Under the pieces are notes generated by a model. It was not told where the DNA came from. It was given only the letters and a program-made list of their open reading frames with translations, and did not search any database. From contig NZ_LT840186.1 in NCBI RefSeq assembly GCF_900177485.1, forward strand, positions 806,001 through 870,000: a DNA stretch of 64,000 bases. Direction: 5' to 3'. This document shows, piece after piece, positions 35,032-43,585 of the stretch. Source of the stretch: Candidatus Pelagibacter sp. HIMB1321. GTDB taxonomy: Bacteria; Pseudomonadota; Alphaproteobacteria; Pelagibacterales; Pelagibacteraceae. Each line of letters starts with the position of its first letter. Within the stretch, counting starts at the first letter, position 1. The translations under genes were made by a program, and so were the position numbers.

Positions 35032-35889
35032 ATGTCAACTAAACATTATTTTTTAGTATTGCTAATCATGGCAATCTTTGGGAGTGCTTATCCAGTTGGA
35101 AAACTCATTCTTAATACTTCTCTTCCACCAATGCTCATGGCTTCAATTAGAATGGGAATTGTTTTTTTATGCCTAATTCCTTTCTGGAGGTTTAAAATCC
35201 CTAATAAAAAATACTTTATACCTTTGTTAGGTTTTTCATTATCTATGGGTGCTGGTGTTTTTACTTTTATGAATTTGGCTCTTCAAAAAGCTTCTATTGT
35301 TTCCCCAATAATTATTGGAGCCCAACTGGCTGTGCCGTTTGCAATAATTATTAGCTCTATTTTTATAAATGAAAAAATAAGTTTTAATAAATGGGTGTTA
35401 GTGGTGATGGCTTTTATCGGAATAATAATTATTGGTTATGACCCTAATCTTAAAGATGAAAAATTGGCATTACTTTATACAGCTTTAATGTCTTTGTGCT
35501 ATGCGCTTGCGCAAGTTTTTTCAAGACACCTAAAAGAACTCGGTGTTAAACTAACCAATGCATTTATGGGTTTAACTGGTTTTTTAACTTTAATAATTAT
35601 ATCTGTGATATTTGAGGGAGATACTATTTTTCATTTAAGTAATATAAATTTAAAGACTTGGTTGTTAATTTTACATAGTGCGATAATAATTTCTTTAGTT
35701 GCACACATGTCTATGTTCTATCTATATAAATTTTATCCTGTTGGAAATGTGATGCCCTTTTATACTTTGTTTCCAATTTTTGGTATATTACAGACATTTT
35801 TGATTTTTAATGAAATTCCACCTTTATTAACATTTATAGGTGGAGCGATTGTTCTTTCATCTGTATTTTTCTTGCAAAAAATAAGATAA
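35032..35889 (+). CDS. EamA-family (DMT) transporter
   Basis: 285 residues with about ten hydrophobic segments arranged as two EamA repeats; the N-terminal MAIFGSAYPVGKLIL and C-terminal EIPPLLTFIGGAIVL segments are characteristic. Such proteins usually export or exchange small metabolites across the inner membrane; the substrate is unknown. Divergent from the EutA-like gene across 62 bp. Its stop overlaps an A/T-rich 8-bp hairpin at 35888-35907, a weak terminator candidate. Confidence 0.82.
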   Translation: MSTKHYFLVLLIMAIFGSAYPVGKLILNTSLPPMLMASIRMGIVFLCLIPFWRFKIPNKKYFIPLLGFSLSMGAGVFTFMNLALQKASIVSPIIIGAQLAVPFAIIISSIFINEKISFNKWVLVVMAFIGIIIIGYDPNLKDEKLALLYTALMSLCYALAQVFSRHLKELGVKLTNAFMGLTGFLTLIIISVIFEGDTIFHLSNINLKTWLLILHSAIIISLVAHMSMFYLYKFYPVGNVMPFYTLFPIFGILQTFLIFNEIPPLLTFIGGAIVLSSVFFLQKIR

Positions 35890-35897
35890 TTTTTCCA

Positions 35898-35925
35898 TTG
35901 AAAAATTTTGCTATTTGTCTTTAAT
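35898..35925 (+). promoter_or_regulatory. candidate promoter of the lone livK-type gene
   Basis: TTGAAA (35898-35903), 16-bp spacer, TTTAAT (35920-35925). A Shine-Dalgarno AGGAAG (35961-35966) follows, 4 nt before the ATG at 35971. The element resembles TTGAAC-N17-TTTAAT upstream of the second livK-type gene. Confidence 0.38.
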
Positions 35926-35970
35926 CCATCTTTTAATTAATTAAAACAATTACATAATAGAGGAAGTATA

Positions 35971-37167
35971 ATGAAAAAAATATTAACAGCTGCCGCTATT
36001 TTTGCTTTAAGCTTAGGAGCAAATGCAATGGCAGGTTCACACAGTAAAACTATAAAAATGGGTATCATTTTAGGTTTTACTGGTCCAATTGAGTCTTTAA
36101 CTCCTGCAATGGCTGCTTCTGCAGAACTTGCTTTCAAAGAAGCATCAGACTCAGGGTCACTTTTAAATGGATCAAAAATAGAAGTAGTAAGAGCAGACTC
36201 AACTTGTGTTGACTCAGCTGCTGCGACAGCTGCTGCTGAGGGAGTAATATCTCAAGGCGTTGCTGCAATTATGGGAGCAGATTGTTCAGGTGTAACTGGC
36301 GCAATCGCATCTAACGTTGCTGTACCAAACGGTGTAGTAATGATTTCACCATCAGCAACTTCACCAGGTTTAACTACTTTAGATGATAATGGTTATTTTT
36401 TTAGAACTGCACCATCAGATGCAAGAGGTGGACAAATCCTAGCTGATATAACTAAAGACAGAAAAGTAAAAAGTGTTGCAATAAGTTACACAAATAATGA
36501 CTATGGTAAGGGTCTAGCAGATGTTTATGCAGCTGCAGTAAAAGCTCATGGCATCAAAGTAACAACTGTTGCTGCACACGAAGATGGTAAAGCTGACTAT
36601 TCTTCTGAAGTTGCAACTTTAGCTTCTGCAGGTGGAGATGCTGTTGCAGTTATTGGTTATCTTGATCAAGGTGGAAAAGGTATAATTCAAGCGTCATTAG
36701 ACTCTGGTGCCTTCGACAAATTTATCTTATCAGATGGTATGATTGGTCAATCTTTAGTTGATGCATTTGGAAAAGATTTAAGAAAGTCTTTTGGATCAAT
36801 GCCTGGTTCAACTGGAAAAGGTGCTGGTGTTTTCGCTGATGTTGCTGGTGCTGCTGGAATTGATAGTTCTGGCCCTTATACATCTGAGTCGTATGATGCA
36901 GCAGCATTGATCGTGCTTGCTATGCAAGCAGGTAATTCTGCTGACAGAGCGTCTATTGCAAAAAATGTAATGGATGTTGCTAATGCACCCGGTACAAAAA
37001 TTTACCCAGGTGAGTTAAAAAAAGGTTTAGATTTATTAGCTCAAGGTAAAAAAATTAACTATGAAGGTGCTACTGGTGTAACTTTTACTGATGTTGGAGA
37101 AGCTCAAGGTTCATTCTTAGAACAAGAAGTAAAAGGCGGCAAATTTAAAACTAAAAAACAAAGATAA
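35971..37167 (+). CDS. branched-chain amino acid/amide ABC substrate-binding protein, orphan copy
   Basis: 398 residues with a signal peptide cut near ANAMA. The mature part begins IKMGIILGFTGPIESLTPAMA, the standard type I periplasmic-binding (LivJ/LivK) start. Two-lobe Leu/Ile/Val-binding architecture, normal length. Composition is rich in Ala, Gly and Ser with few Asn, typical of highly expressed SAR11 binding proteins. It is alone on the plus strand, flanked by its own promoter and strong terminator, and converges on the livM end of the large minus-strand Liv operon. It most likely feeds the nearby permease set that lacks its own binding protein. Confidence 0.85.
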   Translation: MKKILTAAAIFALSLGANAMAGSHSKTIKMGIILGFTGPIESLTPAMAASAELAFKEASDSGSLLNGSKIEVVRADSTCVDSAAATAAAEGVISQGVAAIMGADCSGVTGAIASNVAVPNGVVMISPSATSPGLTTLDDNGYFFRTAPSDARGGQILADITKDRKVKSVAISYTNNDYGKGLADVYAAAVKAHGIKVTTVAAHEDGKADYSSEVATLASAGGDAVAVIGYLDQGGKGIIQASLDSGAFDKFILSDGMIGQSLVDAFGKDLRKSFGSMPGSTGKGAGVFADVAGAAGIDSSGPYTSESYDAAALIVLAMQAGNSADRASIAKNVMDVANAPGTKIYPGELKKGLDLLAQGKKINYEGATGVTFTDVGEAQGSFLEQEVKGGKFKTKKQR

Positions 37168-37182
37168 TTAAAATCTTTTAAG

Positions 37183-37217
37183 AAAACCCCAGTGCTATTA
37201 GTGCTGGGGTTTTTTTT
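37183..37217 (+). terminator. strong intrinsic terminator after livK-type gene
   Basis: Perfect 10-bp stem AAAACCCCAG (37183-37192) with CTGGGGTTTT (37204-37213), an 11-nt loop and a run of T to 37217. It lies in the convergent gap and may also work on the minus strand, where the hairpin is followed by TTTTCTT. Confidence 0.85.
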
Positions 37218-37219
37218 AT

Positions 37220-37288
37220 TTAAAAAATATACTTATCAGCCATATACATCGTCCAGGCTATTGCAGCTCCAAGAATAATATATTTCAT
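37220..37288 (-). CDS. possible 22-residue membrane mini-protein
   Basis: A short reading frame, MKYIILGAAIAWTMYMADKY plus IF, starts 8 bp after the livM stop and ends against the convergent terminator. It would be a single membrane helix. There is no clear Shine-Dalgarno, and a frame this short can arise by chance, so it is listed only as a candidate small protein downstream of livM. Confidence 0.25.
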   Translation of the reverse strand: MKYIILGAAIAWTMYMADKYIF

Positions 37289-37296
37289 AACTAAGA

Positions 37297-38667
37297 TTAT
37301 TTTATTTCAATTTTTTCAGGTAGTATACCTTTTGGTCTATATCTCATAATTAAAAGCAGACCTATTCCCATTAATAAAAATCTAAAATAAGGAACACTTT
37401 CAATTAAATGTGCTCTAAAAGCATTTCCATCATCTAAGCCTGACGTAAATAAATTTATTAAGTATAAAGAAATTGGAGCAGCTTCAATCCATAAAAACCA
37501 TACTGCAAAACCACCTAAAACAGCTCCAAAATTATTTCCACTTCCGCCTACAATAACCATAACCCAAATTAAGAAAGTGTATCTCATCGGTTGGTAGCTA
37601 CCTGGGGTAAATAATCCATCTTGAGTGACTAACATTGCTCCAGCTATTCCCACAATTGCAGATCCTAATATGAAAATAAATAAATGATGTTTAACCACAT
37701 TTTTACCCATAGCATTTGCTGCTTCTTCATTATCTCTTATTGCTCTCATCATTCTTCCCCAGGGTGAGTACAATGCTTTTTGAGTGAATATTAACAACAA
37801 TATAACAACAATTAAAAATAAACCTGAATAACAAAGTTTTACAAATACAGATGATCCTTCAATAACTAATTGGTTAAGAGCCTGTTGTCTTTCAGTTAGA
37901 TCGGAAATTAAATTTAATTTTCCAAAATTAAATTTTTCAACTAAATTTACAAACCATTCTTTTGTTTGAAGATCTACTTCATAGGGTGCAGGCCTTTTTA
38001 AACCTATTACATTTTTTACACCTCTAGTTAACCAGTCTTCATGCTTAATTATTGCTATTACTATTTCTGAAATCAATAATGTAGCAATTGCTAAATAATC
38101 AGCTCTTAAACCAAGCGCTACTTTACCAACAATAAAAGCAAGTCCACCTGCAAAAATTGCTCCAACTATCCAAGAAAAGATTATTGGCAAACCAAAACCG
38201 CCTAGAAAACCTGTTGATGCAGGATTTGTTGCCTCAATAGCCTCAATTCCAGGCGCTGCAGTAACTCTTATTGCTATTATTCCACCAACTATTATTCCAA
38301 TAATTGAGTATGTTCTAATTTGGCTTTTTTCATAATTTTTTAAAATAAATCTTACGACCAGTATCATCACAATAATTAGCCATAGACACATTAGAATATC
38401 AAAACCACCAGCACGCCAAGCTTCTTGAACTGGATCAACGGAGATTAAAACTGCAGCGAGACCTCCAAGTGCTGTGTATCCCATTATTCCAAAGTTTATT
38501 AGGCCAGCATAACCCCACTGCATGTTTGCACCTATAGTCATAACTGCTGATATTAGACATAAATTAAATATTGATAATGCTACGTTCCAAGATTGAAAAA
38601 AGCCAACTAAAATAATTAAGCCCATCATGATTGCATAGGCATAAATAACATTCAAATTTTTCATCAT
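37297..38667 (-). CDS. livM: branched-chain amino acid ABC permease LivM (set 1)
   Basis: 456 residues, about 30-100 longer than typical LivM, with extra hydrophobic sequence in the N-terminal third and a hydrophilic insertion in the middle. Family motifs MQWGYAGLINFGIMGYTALGG, LRADYLAIATLLISEI and the cytoplasmic coupling loop WGRMMRAIRDNEEAANAMGKN are present. The ATG at 38667 overlaps the livH stop as ATGA, so the second in-frame ATG is less likely. It pairs with LivH set 1. Substrate class (amino acids or amides) is by family only. Confidence 0.87.
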   Translation of the reverse strand: MMKNLNVIYAYAIMMGLIILVGFFQSWNVALSIFNLCLISAVMTIGANMQWGYAGLINFGIMGYTALGGLAAVLISVDPVQEAWRAGGFDILMCLWLIIVMILVVRFILKNYEKSQIRTYSIIGIIVGGIIAIRVTAAPGIEAIEATNPASTGFLGGFGLPIIFSWIVGAIFAGGLAFIVGKVALGLRADYLAIATLLISEIVIAIIKHEDWLTRGVKNVIGLKRPAPYEVDLQTKEWFVNLVEKFNFGKLNLISDLTERQQALNQLVIEGSSVFVKLCYSGLFLIVVILLLIFTQKALYSPWGRMMRAIRDNEEAANAMGKNVVKHHLFIFILGSAIVGIAGAMLVTQDGLFTPGSYQPMRYTFLIWVMVIVGGSGNNFGAVLGGFAVWFLWIEAAPISLYLINLFTSGLDDGNAFRAHLIESVPYFRFLLMGIGLLLIMRYRPKGILPEKIEIK

Positions 38668-39683
38668 AAAACCTTACCTTTGAAAATTCCTGATGGTCTG
38701 TAGAGTAGTACTATTACCAATATTGAAAAAGATACTGCAAATTTATAATCTGTAGATAATAGTTGAACTAAGCTTTCTGGTTCCATACTTGCTGGTAATA
38801 CATACATAAAAAATTTTTTGTAAGCATAAGTTAAAAATATTTCTGAAAAAGCGATTACATATCCTCCTAAAAATGCTCCAAAAGGATTCCCTATTCCACC
38901 AACTATTGCTGCAGCAAAAATAGGAAGCATATTGTTGAAATAAGTAAAAGGTTTAAAGCTCTTATCAAGTCCATATAAAACACCACCAATTGTTGCAAGT
39001 ATTCCTGCTATTATCCAGGTAATCATAACTATTCTTTTAGGATCTATACCAGACAAAAGCGCAAGGTCTTCATTATCAGAATAAGCTTTCATGCTCTTTC
39101 CAGTTTTGGTTTTATTTAAAAACCAAAAAAGAATTGAAACCAAGACAACCGTTATTAAAATTGTCATAACTTGTGTTGATTTAAGGGCCAAACCTTCATT
39201 CAAACCTGTCACCTCTTTAAATTCACCTGCCTTGATTAAAAATCTTTCTCCATCAAAAAATCTTCTATCATCTGGTCCAATAATAATTCTTACAACAGCT
39301 TGAGTTACAAACATGACCCCAATACTTACCATTGCAAGCATAACTGGAGGGCTTTTGTTAAAACGATAATATTTGAAAACAAATTTGTCGATAAATAACA
39401 TATAAAAAATCATACATATTACTGCAAATGGAATTGCTAAAAGTGCAGTTGGTAGAACTCCTAATGAAATGCCCAATGATTGAAAATACCAAGTAAATAA
39501 AATAGTCATCATGGTTCCAAATGACATCATGTCTCCTGTTGCAAAATTAGCAAATCTTAAAATTCCATAAATTAATGTCACAAAAATTGCACCAAGTGCA
39601 AGTTGAGAACCATAAGTTAAAGCTGGAATAAATATGTAATTAAGTAAAAGAATGATTGCGTTTAAAATATCCATATTAACCAC
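38664..39683 (-). CDS. livH: branched-chain amino acid ABC permease LivH (set 1)
   Basis: 339 residues, polytopic, slightly longer than E. coli LivH (308). Conserved segments are GAIFVTLIYGILRFANFATGDMM near the start, the coupling loop TGKSMKAYSDNEDLALLSGIDPKR and the FAAAIVGGIGNPFGAFLGG motif. It overlaps livF upstream by 8 nt and livM downstream by 4 nt. Forms the heterodimeric channel with LivM. Confidence 0.87.
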   Translation of the reverse strand: MVNMDILNAIILLLNYIFIPALTYGSQLALGAIFVTLIYGILRFANFATGDMMSFGTMMTILFTWYFQSLGISLGVLPTALLAIPFAVICMIFYMLFIDKFVFKYYRFNKSPPVMLAMVSIGVMFVTQAVVRIIIGPDDRRFFDGERFLIKAGEFKEVTGLNEGLALKSTQVMTILITVVLVSILFWFLNKTKTGKSMKAYSDNEDLALLSGIDPKRIVMITWIIAGILATIGGVLYGLDKSFKPFTYFNNMLPIFAAAIVGGIGNPFGAFLGGYVIAFSEIFLTYAYKKFFMYVLPASMEPESLVQLLSTDYKFAVSFSILVIVLLYRPSGIFKGKVL

Positions 39684-40383
39684 CTAAAAAAGATCTTCTT
39701 ACCTCTGGATTATTTAATAATTCTTGACCTGAACCAGAATAACGATTTTTACCTGTTACAAGGACATATCCACGATCTGAAATATTCAAAGCTTGTTTGG
39801 CATTTTGTTCAACCATCAATATAGCAACATTTGTTCTTTTTACTTTCACGATGTGATCAAATAATTCATCCATTACTATCGGGGAAACACCTGCTGTAGG
39901 TTCATCCAGCATCAAAACAGAAGGTCTGATCATTAAAGCTCTGCCAAGCGCAACTTGTTGTCTTTGCCCTCCTGACAATTCTCCTACTAATTGATTTCTT
40001 TTTTCTTTAAGGATTGGAAACAAAGAATAAATTTCGTCAATAATTGATTTATAATCCTCTAATACTAAGAAAGCTCCCATTTCTAAATTTTCTTCTACAG
40101 TCATACCTGCAAATACATTTTTTGTTTGGGGGACAAATGATATTCCTTCTTTAACTCTATCCTGTGGTGAAAGTTTTGTGATATCTTTTCCATCTATTTT
40201 TATTGATCCCGACTTTAAGTTTAATAAACCAAGCATAGCTTTCATTGCTGTTGATTTTCCTGCTCCGTTTGGACCTAATATTGAAACAATCTCACCTTTC
40301 TCAACTTTAAGTGAACAAGAATTGATAATATCTGGTCCATTACCATATCCTCCCGTCATATTTTTTCCCTCAAAATATGCCAT
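39676..40383 (-). CDS. livF: branched-chain amino acid ABC ATPase LivF (set 1)
   Basis: 235 residues. Canonical motifs: Walker A GPNGAGKST, signature LSGGQRQQVALGRAL, Walker B VLMLDEPTAG, switch His replaced by the family-typical VEQNAKQAL (LivF proteins normally carry Gln-Asn here). The ATG shares a base with the stop of the DUF2306 gene (TAATG), so translation is coupled to that membrane protein. It energises the LivH/LivM set 1 channel with LivG. Confidence 0.88.
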   Translation of the reverse strand: MAYFEGKNMTGGYGNGPDIINSCSLKVEKGEIVSILGPNGAGKSTAMKAMLGLLNLKSGSIKIDGKDITKLSPQDRVKEGISFVPQTKNVFAGMTVEENLEMGAFLVLEDYKSIIDEIYSLFPILKEKRNQLVGELSGGQRQQVALGRALMIRPSVLMLDEPTAGVSPIVMDELFDHIVKVKRTNVAILMVEQNAKQALNISDRGYVLVTGKNRYSGSGQELLNNPEVRRSFLGG

Positions 40384-40745
40384 TAATATAAACCTAAAGT
40401 TTCAGGAATATATCTTCCTGGTAAAATAGTAAAAATACCTGCTAAAGTTAAACCAATAAAATTTCCAACCATAAAAATTTTATGCAGAAATACTTTTTTT
40501 TTTCTAATAAAATAGATTGAAAGAGTTAAAGAGATTATTACCCAAATACTTAGTAAATGTATCCAGCTATATAACCCATTATTCAATTCTTTGATCCAAA
40601 AAGAAGATACAGCTACATACATCATTAAAGTTACCCAAATCCAACCTATTATCTTATGAGTTAATCCACCTTTTTTCGATAGAAGATTTTTAAAACCAAA
40701 TCCAACAGCTAAAATTGCTAATAATAAGTGTGAAGTTATTGTCAT
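40383..40745 (-). CDS. DUF2306-like small membrane protein inside the Liv operon
   Basis: 120 residues, four hydrophobic segments with a short loop carrying GGLTHKIIGWIWV and a second His in the HKIFMVGN segment, the layout of the DUF2306 membrane family. It lies between livG and livF with a 1-bp gap and a 1-nt overlap, so it is strictly co-translated with the ATPases. It is not a normal Liv component. The two His in membrane-proximal positions might bind haem or metal, which is speculation. Family name is by pattern. Confidence 0.55.
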   Translation of the reverse strand: MTITSHLLLAILAVGFGFKNLLSKKGGLTHKIIGWIWVTLMMYVAVSSFWIKELNNGLYSWIHLLSIWVIISLTLSIYFIRKKKVFLHKIFMVGNFIGLTLAGIFTILPGRYIPETLGLY

Positions 40746-40746
40746 A

Positions 40747-41532
40747 TTAGTTATCTTTTAATTTTGAACCCCTTCCTAAATAACTTTCAATTACTTTTTC
40801 GTCTTTTTTTGCATCTTCTACTTTACCTTCAAATAAAACAGAGCCTTCAGCCATCACAATTACTGGATCACATAATCTTCCGATAAAATCCATATCATGC
40901 TCAATCATACAAAATGTATAACCTTTTTCTTTATTAAGTTTTTCGATTGCTGTTCCTAAATCTTTTAATAATGTTCTATTCACGCCTGCTCCAACTTCAT
41001 CTAGTAAAACTAATTTTGCATCAACCATCATAGTTCTTCCAAGCTCAAGTAATTTTTTTTGCCCTCCAGATAAATTTCCAGCAAGTTCATTTGTTAAATG
41101 ACCAAGATTTAAAAATTCAACAACTTCTATAGCTTTATCTTTAACTTTTTGCTCCTCTTGTTTAATAAGATTTGGTTTTAAAAAATTATTCATTAAGTTT
41201 TCACCAGACTGATTAGCTGGAACCATCATAAGATTTTCTAAAACTGAGAGATTGCTAAATTCATGGGCAATTTGAAATGTTCGAAGCAATCCTTTAGAAA
41301 ATAATTCATAAGAGGGAACATTAGTAATATCTTCATTGTTAAAATTAATATTTCCAGATGAACATTTAAGATTACCAGCTATTAAATTAAATAGTGTAGT
41401 TTTACCAGATCCATTAGGTCCAATTATTCCTGTTATGCTTCCTTTTTTAACAGAAATGGAACAATTAGATACTGCAGACAATCCTCCAAAATTTTTTGAT
41501 AAACTTTTAATTTCTAAGATGTTTTCTGACAC
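40747..41532 (-). CDS. livG: branched-chain amino acid ABC ATPase LivG (set 1)
   Basis: 261 residues from a GTG start at 41532, which lies 2 nt beyond the proC-like stop. Motifs: Walker A GPNGSGKTT, Q-loop RTFQIAHEFSNLSV, signature LSGGQKKLLELGRTM, Walker B LVLLDEVGAGVN and switch His in CMIEHDMDFI. LivG subunits have this DE-V/P-AGxN form. Partner of LivF set 1. Confidence 0.87.
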   Translation of the reverse strand: MSENILEIKSLSKNFGGLSAVSNCSISVKKGSITGIIGPNGSGKTTLFNLIAGNLKCSSGNINFNNEDITNVPSYELFSKGLLRTFQIAHEFSNLSVLENLMMVPANQSGENLMNNFLKPNLIKQEEQKVKDKAIEVVEFLNLGHLTNELAGNLSGGQKKLLELGRTMMVDAKLVLLDEVGAGVNRTLLKDLGTAIEKLNKEKGYTFCMIEHDMDFIGRLCDPVIVMAEGSVLFEGKVEDAKKDEKVIESYLGRGSKLKDN

Positions 41533-41533
41533 T

Positions 41534-42301
41534 TTATTTATCTAGTCTTTTGTAAATACTATTTAGAGAATTTATTAATGATTTATAAACATCTTTTTTA
41601 ATCATTTCTTTTAAACCTTGTTCATTTAAACCTTTTGGTGTTTGTGAGTCTTTAACCAATAACTTCAAATCTTTATTTGAATTTATGACTGCATCTTTTG
41701 ATAATGCTAAAAATAATGAAGTTACATATTTTTGGGCATCTAATTTTTTCACACCTCTTTTATTAAGCCATAAACTCATCGTATCTAACATGTTGTAATA
41801 AGATGCCATCATGCCGGAAGTAGACCAAAAATTAATTGATAATTTTTCATTTTTAATTTCAACTGTTGAGCCAAGTTTATCAAAAAAAGCTTTAACTTTT
41901 TTATTAGGTGGACAAATGGGTACAGGACCCTCTCTTAGAGAAATTGGAGGTAAAGGTATGGCTCTAACAATATCTATCTTTTTTTTAATCATCTTTTTTA
42001 GCTGAGATAAAGTTATTGTGGAAATGAAACTAATGACTTTTTGATTTATTCTAAATTTTAAATCTTTAATAATCTTTTCACCTACCGAGGGTGTAACAGA
42101 TAAAAAAACCCAATCTGATTTATCTACAATTTCTTGATTTGTTTTTGATATTATAATTTTCTTAAATTTTTTTTTTAAACTTAAAGCTATTTTTTTATTT
42201 CTAGGTGAAATAATTATCTGTTTATATTTAATATTTGAATTACATATTCCAATAATAACTGAGGAGGCAATTTTTCCTGTTCCTATAAATCCTAATTTCA
42301 T
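41534..42301 (-). CDS. proC: divergent pyrroline-5-carboxylate reductase-like protein
   Basis: 255 residues, ProC-like layout: N-terminal NAD(P)-binding GFIGTGKIASSVI, then VFLSVTPSVGEKI, a RAIPLPPISLREGPV stretch where ProC normally has a RxMPNTP motif, and a C-terminal helical dimer domain with DSQTPKGLNEQGL replacing SPGGTTxxGL. It is very lysine- and isoleucine-rich. These changes make it unlikely to be the housekeeping proline enzyme; it may reduce another cyclic imine. It lies between glaH and livG in the operon, which supports a catabolic role for an imported substrate. Confidence 0.65.
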   Translation of the reverse strand: MKLGFIGTGKIASSVIIGICNSNIKYKQIIISPRNKKIALSLKKKFKKIIISKTNQEIVDKSDWVFLSVTPSVGEKIIKDLKFRINQKVISFISTITLSQLKKMIKKKIDIVRAIPLPPISLREGPVPICPPNKKVKAFFDKLGSTVEIKNEKLSINFWSTSGMMASYYNMLDTMSLWLNKRGVKKLDAQKYVTSLFLALSKDAVINSNKDLKLLVKDSQTPKGLNEQGLKEMIKKDVYKSLINSLNSIYKRLDK

Positions 42302-42340
42302 AATCTTATAATTAAAAAATTCTAAATTAATATTTATAAA

Positions 42341-43252
42341 TTAATTTATAAAAAAAGATCCTCTTATTCTAAGAAGTTCTCTGCTTAAATTTTTATTCTC
42401 TTTAAAAGGTTTTCTTCCATGTAACCAAAAATAGTTATTTGCAACAATTGCTGAACCAACTGGTAATTTTGTTATAACCTTATTTTTACTGCCCTCTAGT
42501 GCATCAGATAATTTTTGTAAAAATTGACCTTGTTTCATATTTTTTGGTTCAGGAAATTGATCAATATAGGAGATTTGAGGTAGACCTTTGCTATCTTCAA
42601 AAAAAACTGGGTGTTCAACTTTATAATCAACATTTTTGCTTTTAGGTGAAGACCAGGTAAAATTTTCTCTTCCTATTGGATCATTATATAATTCTTTACA
42701 ATATTCCCAGTCATCTAAATGAAGCATTGCACTTTCTCCACCTTCAACATTTTTTTCTTCAATTTTAGTCATCATCAACCAATCTGTAATTTCTTTAACA
42801 TAAGTTCCATCAGTGTGAAGATCCATGTTTGTGTAAGCTTTTCTCAAATATGAATCACTTTTATCTTCATGCTTAACATGAAAACGTGCATAGAATTTAC
42901 CAGCCATAGAATCATAATTTGGTGTCCCAATCAAATGTGTTACTGCTGTTGATAATTTTACCAAAAAAATATCATTAGTTTCATTGGTGACTGTTTCTGG
43001 TCCAATAATAAAACAACCTGTTTTTCTATCTCTCAAAATATCATTTAGATATTTGCTAAGTTCATTATTGGTTAAGTCATCCAAATATTTTGCAACAGTA
43101 AATCTTGTAAAGGGTTTGTATTCAATTGCAGTTAGATCAAAATTGTTAAATAAACTCACTAAATCACTAACAATCTTATCTTTAATTTTGATATCTATAA
43201 TTCGTTTAGAAGAACTGTTTTCAGCAATTAACAAACCATCAATTTTTTTCAT
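42341..43252 (-). CDS. glaH: glutarate 2-hydroxylase GlaH (CsiD family)
   Basis: 303 residues, a non-haem Fe(II)/2-oxoglutarate dioxygenase. From memory it follows E. coli CsiD/GlaH along its whole length: YDSMAGKFYARF, SDSYLR, DLHTDGTYVKEITD, the LLHLDDWE-like segment, YIDQFPEPK, WLHGRKPF and RELLRIRG. Iron ligands are H146, D148 and H278; an Arg near 291-295 should bind 2-oxoglutarate. GlaH converts glutarate to L-2-hydroxyglutarate, part of lysine/cadaverine catabolism. No L-2-hydroxyglutarate oxidase is seen in this window. It lies 40 bp upstream of the proC-like gene and 9 bp after azlD. Confidence 0.88.
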   Translation of the reverse strand: MKKIDGLLIAENSSSKRIIDIKIKDKIVSDLVSLFNNFDLTAIEYKPFTRFTVAKYLDDLTNNELSKYLNDILRDRKTGCFIIGPETVTNETNDIFLVKLSTAVTHLIGTPNYDSMAGKFYARFHVKHEDKSDSYLRKAYTNMDLHTDGTYVKEITDWLMMTKIEEKNVEGGESAMLHLDDWEYCKELYNDPIGRENFTWSSPKSKNVDYKVEHPVFFEDSKGLPQISYIDQFPEPKNMKQGQFLQKLSDALEGSKNKVITKLPVGSAIVANNYFWLHGRKPFKENKNLSRELLRIRGSFFIN

Positions 43253-43261
43253 AATATATAT

Positions 43262-43585
43262 TTATAACCAATTATTTAATAATGCCATACCAAGAGCTGA
43301 AAAAATTGTTGGGTAAACATAATTCTTTTTTGAAATAAAAAAAATAATTAAACTTAGAATTACAATTAAAAATATACTTAAATATGTTGCCTCCTCTAAC
43401 ACGCCAACAGGAAAAATTACTGTTCTTGCAATAACGGCTGCCAATGTTGAATATGCAAGACAATTAAACCATCTAAATAGTTTTGAAGTTTCTTTAATTT
43501 TTACTGACGAGATAAATCCTAAAAATCTAGAAAGAAATGTGGCTAAGGAAGTCACTAAAATTGCTAAAAATATATTAATTGCCAT
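43262..43585 (-). CDS. azlD: AzlD-type branched-chain amino acid export subunit
   Basis: 107 residues, four hydrophobic segments, the small subunit of AzlCD. It overlaps azlC by 11 nt, the normal arrangement. The N-terminal LATFLSRFLGF and central LAYSTLAAVIARTVIFPVG segments are AzlD-like. AzlCD exports branched-chain amino acids or analogues, so this exporter sits in the same unit as importers. Nine bp upstream of glaH. Confidence 0.82.
   Translation of the reverse strand: MAINIFLAILVTSLATFLSRFLGFISSVKIKETSKLFRWFNCLAYSTLAAVIARTVIFPVGVLEEATYLSIFLIVILSLIIFFISKKNYVYPTIFSALGMALLNNWL

Noticed and set aside
35888-35907. 8-bp A/T hairpin after the EamA gene as a terminator
   Set aside because: Only A-T pairs apart from one closing G-C, no long U tract, and it overlaps the candidate livK -35; too weak to list on its own.
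36722-36907. Gln/His-rich minus-strand frame inside the orphan livK gene
   Set aside because: Low-complexity antisense product of Ala/Gly/Thr codons in livK, with no ribosome-binding site.
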